Below are positions 63,809 to 64,000 of a DNA stretch of 64,000 nt, piece by piece. The DNA is from Enterobacter sp. JUb54 (GTDB lineage Bacteria; Pseudomonadota; Gammaproteobacteria; Enterobacterales; Enterobacteriaceae), in contig NZ_CP060418.1 of the NCBI RefSeq assembly GCF_014298075.1, forward strand, positions 1,736,001 to 1,800,000, in the 5' to 3' direction. Within the stretch, counting starts at the first letter, position 1; every line of letters starts with the position of its first letter. A program made the translations under genes and the position numbers. The notes under the pieces were generated by a model. The model was not told the origin of the DNA. It ran no database searches and was given only the letters and a program-made list of their open reading frames with translations.

Positions 63809-64000
63809 ATGTCTGAAACTCGTTTTCACGGCGTCCGCTCTCGCGAAAATACCGACCTACAGCAGGCAATCAATGACATTGATTCCAGCGTGATTGGTAT
63901 TGTTGCGGTTGCTGATGACGCCGATCCGGAAACCTTCCCGCTCAATACGCCGGTTCTGCTGACACGGGTACGTAACGTCCTCGGCAAGGCAGGTAAAACC
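63809..64000 (+). CDS. P2 gpFI-like tail sheath protein, 5' part
   Basis: The first 64 residues of a contractile tail sheath protein. DIDSSVIGIVAVADDADPET, FPLNTPVLLTRVRNVLGKAG is the N-terminal signature of the P2 FI family (P2 FI is 396 residues). The frame is open to the window edge. The ribosome site is weak (GGTGA). It points away from gene D, whereas in P2 the two are in one operon. Confidence 0.88.
   Translation, partial: MSETRFHGVRSRENTDLQQAINDIDSSVIGIVAVADDADPETFPLNTPVLLTRVRNVLGKAGKT

Larger units (their letters stand above)
62126..64000. mobile_element. P2-like prophage, left part only
   Basis: From about 62126 to the window edge the genes are phage: an Ogr/Delta activator, late-control gene D and the start of tail-sheath gene FI. 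These identify a P2-like Caudoviricetes prophage inserted after yoaF. The exact left end is not determined because the matching right end is outside the window. Confidence 0.85.

Noticed and set aside
63596-63829. 77-codon minus-strand frame overlapping the D/FI spacer
   Set aside because: It overlaps both D and FI out of frame and has no clear ribosome site. It vaguely recalls small prophage proteins, but I cannot support the match.

Overview
The window is chromosomal DNA from a member of the Enterobacteriaceae. Gene order follows the E. coli K-12 map closely, and protein sequences look closest to the Klebsiella/Raoultella/Kluyvera/Enterobacter side of the family. I cannot fix the genus from sequence alone. 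Coding density is high, and nearly every gene is a recognisable enterobacterial core gene. Two stretches look acquired: the AT-rich segment around 53.3-56.7 kb, and a P2-like prophage that begins near 62.1 kb and runs off the right edge.

Layout. 0-5.2 kb: a quinone-reductase-like MDR gene behind two operator-like palindromes, a RyhB-family small RNA with a Fur box, ompW, then yciC-yciB-(orphan 219-aa gene)-yciA. 5.2-10 kb: yniB, yniC, a kduD-type dehydrogenase with its own KdgR-like box, LexA-boxed ydjM, the cystine carrier tcyP, and cedA. 10-16 kb: the chitobiose operon chbBCARFG and osmE. 16-26 kb: an ERIC element, nadE, spy, the arginine-succinyltransferase operon astCADBE behind a sigma-54 promoter, and xthA. 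25.7-33.5 kb: ydjX, ydjZ, ynjA and the ynjBCD transporter, then ynjE, ynjF and nudG. 33.8-43.7 kb: gdhA, topB-selD, ydjA, sppA, ansA-pncA, yeaC, msrB. 44-53.2 kb: gapA, yeaD, a DASS-type anion transporter, yeaE, mipA, and yeaG-yeaH behind a second sigma-54 promoter. 53.3-56.5 kb: a KdgM-type porin, a LuxR-type regulator and a family-9 glycosyltransferase. 56.8-62 kb: yeaK, yeaL, nimR/nimT, a glutamine-amidotransferase-like gene, a DUF523 gene, yeaO, yoaF. 62.2-64 kb: prophage ogr, gene D and the start of tail-sheath gene FI.

How the genes fit together. Nitrogen metabolism is the strongest theme: arginine catabolism (ast), glutamate dehydrogenase, asparaginase I, nicotinamidase, ammonia-dependent NAD synthetase and the YeaG kinase/YeaH pair, with sigma-54 promoters at both ast and yeaG. 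Carbohydrate scavenging is the second theme: chitobiose uptake and deacetylation, and a possible pectin/uronate link through kduD and kdgM. Envelope and stress genes (ompW, spy, osmE, mipA, msrB, cedA, ydjM, xthA) are scattered between them.

Most noteworthy: the RyhB-like RNA beside ompW; the orphan gene between yciB and yciA; apparent one-base frame problems at the 5' ends of ydjX and the family-9 glycosyltransferase; and the divergent D/FI arrangement in the prophage, where P2 itself has these genes in one direction.
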